The translations under genes and the position numbers were made by a program. This document shows positions 13,587 through 14,084 of a stretch of 14,084 bases of DNA, in pieces. The notes under the pieces were generated by a model. That model did not search any database, was not told the DNA's origin, and saw only the letters and a program-made list of their open reading frames with translations. This DNA is from Acidimicrobiia bacterium. GTDB lineage: Bacteria > Actinomycetota > Acidimicrobiia > Spongiisociales > ZC4RG35. The DNA is taken from positions 1 through 14,084 of the forward strand of contig QIDW01000151.1 in assembly GCA_003230435.1 (NCBI GenBank). Direction: 5' to 3'. Within the stretch, counting starts at the first letter, position 1; each line of letters opens with the position of its first letter.

Positions 13587-14084
13587 AAACTCGAGCGCCA
13601 TCCCGTGCGGGTCGTCACTCGCCAATAGGTCCGCATAGGCCAAACTCGAGCCGTTGAAGGACGTGCTGTTCCAGTAGGTGTTGGATCGGTCGATGTCGGA
13701 CCAGGACGCCACATAGAGATACGGCTCCGGATTCCCTCCATCCCCCGGTGAGGCCCCAAAACTCGCCCGCTGTGCCTTCTCGTAGTCACCCAACTCGGTG
13801 GCCGGGTCGAGGTGCTCGGGCCAAAGCTGCACCTCGGAAACGTCATCACCCTCGACACCGTGGGTTCTCAACTCATTGAGAACGTGGAAGCCGAACTCAA
13901 ACCAGGCCCCGATTGCGAGGCTCGCATCCTGGCTCACCGAGAGTTGGGTATCGGGATCAGATGCCGTCAGCGGATCGTGAAAGTCGGAGAACCATTCGAC
14001 CTCGTAGTCGATCCCGAAGAACCCGGCAGCCTCACGAATGGTGGTTATCGCCTGGGTGGCTACGTTGCCATCCTGGCTGTGGAC
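13551..14084 (-). CDS. Conserved actinobacterial protein of unknown function (5' partial)
   Basis: The frame is open from the right window edge to the TGA at 13551-13553, giving 177 visible residues; the start is outside the window. A possible internal GTG at 13937 is not needed, because sequence before it (FFGIDYEVEWFSDFHDPLTA) reads as normal protein. Recognisable stretches are VSEVQLWPEHLDPATELG, RASFGASPGDGGNPEPYLYV and SWSDID..NTYWNSTSFNGS with LAYADLLA. I recall this QLWPEH...FGASPGD...PEPYLYV pattern from uncharacterised actinobacterial proteins, but know no function. No membrane segment is visible. The gene converges on the phosphatase and overlaps its end by 36 nt. Confidence 0.75.
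   Translation of the reverse strand, partial: VHSQDGNVATQAITTIREAAGFFGIDYEVEWFSDFHDPLTASDPDTQLSVSQDASLAIGAWFEFGFHVLNELRTHGVEGDDVSEVQLWPEHLDPATELGDYEKAQRASFGASPGDGGNPEPYLYVASWSDIDRSNTYWNSTSFNGSSLAYADLLASDDPHGMALEFLLEGYRILHAG

Noticed and set aside
1..14084. tRNA, rRNA, integrase or transposase genes
   Set aside because: No cloverleaf-like sequence, conserved rRNA stretch or recombinase motif was seen on either strand.

Overview
The window is a gene-dense, moderately GC-rich stretch of ordinary bacterial chromosome. It looks actinobacterial, most likely a high-GC environmental lineage in or near Acidimicrobiia. The main evidence is a bacterial proteasome activator (Bpa/PafE) homologue ending in a proteasome-docking C-terminus. 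A DUF4242 nickel-binding-type protein, a two-domain DUF427 protein, an Actinobacteria-style solitary DNA methyltransferase and starts that lack Shine-Dalgarno sequences agree with this. The lineage is an inference; no rRNA is present. I see no tRNA, rRNA, CRISPR array, prophage or insertion sequence.

Layout, left to right. (1) Positions 1-3045, plus strand: the 3' part of an O6-alkylguanine-DNA alkyltransferase carrying a C-terminal Ada-type zinc domain, a DUF4242 protein, a small lipoprotein, Bpa, and a haloalkane dehalogenase closely resembling DhlA. (2) 3066-3947, minus: a PlsC-type acyltransferase. (3) 4012-7269, plus: transketolase followed with no gap by a DAO-family FAD oxidoreductase. 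Both carry a frame break. (4) 7260-7854, minus: a VapBC toxin-antitoxin pair with a repeat-rich operator over the vapB start. (5) 8036-8713, plus: a MscS-related multi-TM protein, separated by a strong hairpin from (6) 8763-10609, minus: a tandem DUF427 protein and a CHAD protein. (7) 10622-11499, plus: a Nudix hydrolase starting only 12 bp from the divergent CHAD gene, then msrB, which is frameshifted by a perfect 5-nt tandem duplication. (8) 11505-12080, minus: a GNAT acetyltransferase. (9) 12175-13586, plus: a solitary SPPY-type DNA methyltransferase translationally coupled to a low-molecular-weight tyrosine phosphatase. (10) 13551-14084, minus: the 3' part of a conserved protein of unknown function.

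How the genes work together: most are single housekeeping or stress genes. Several deal with damage or quality control: alkyltransferase (DNA), MsrB (oxidised methionine), Bpa (protein turnover), Nudix (nucleotides) and VapBC. Transketolase plus oxidoreductase, Nudix plus msrB, and methyltransferase plus phosphatase are the probable co-transcribed pairs. CHAD and Nudix are a divergent pair that may share a polyphosphate or nucleotide-polyphosphate theme.

I did not find a clearly new multi-gene system. The most useful anomalies are three frame breaks in otherwise well-conserved genes (tkt, the FAD oxidoreductase, msrB), a Bpa whose tail is a canonical HbYX motif, a DhlA-like dehalogenase lacking the extra cap segment of DhlA, and an alkyltransferase with inverted Ada-like domain order. 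All family assignments come from reading motifs by eye; no database search was run.
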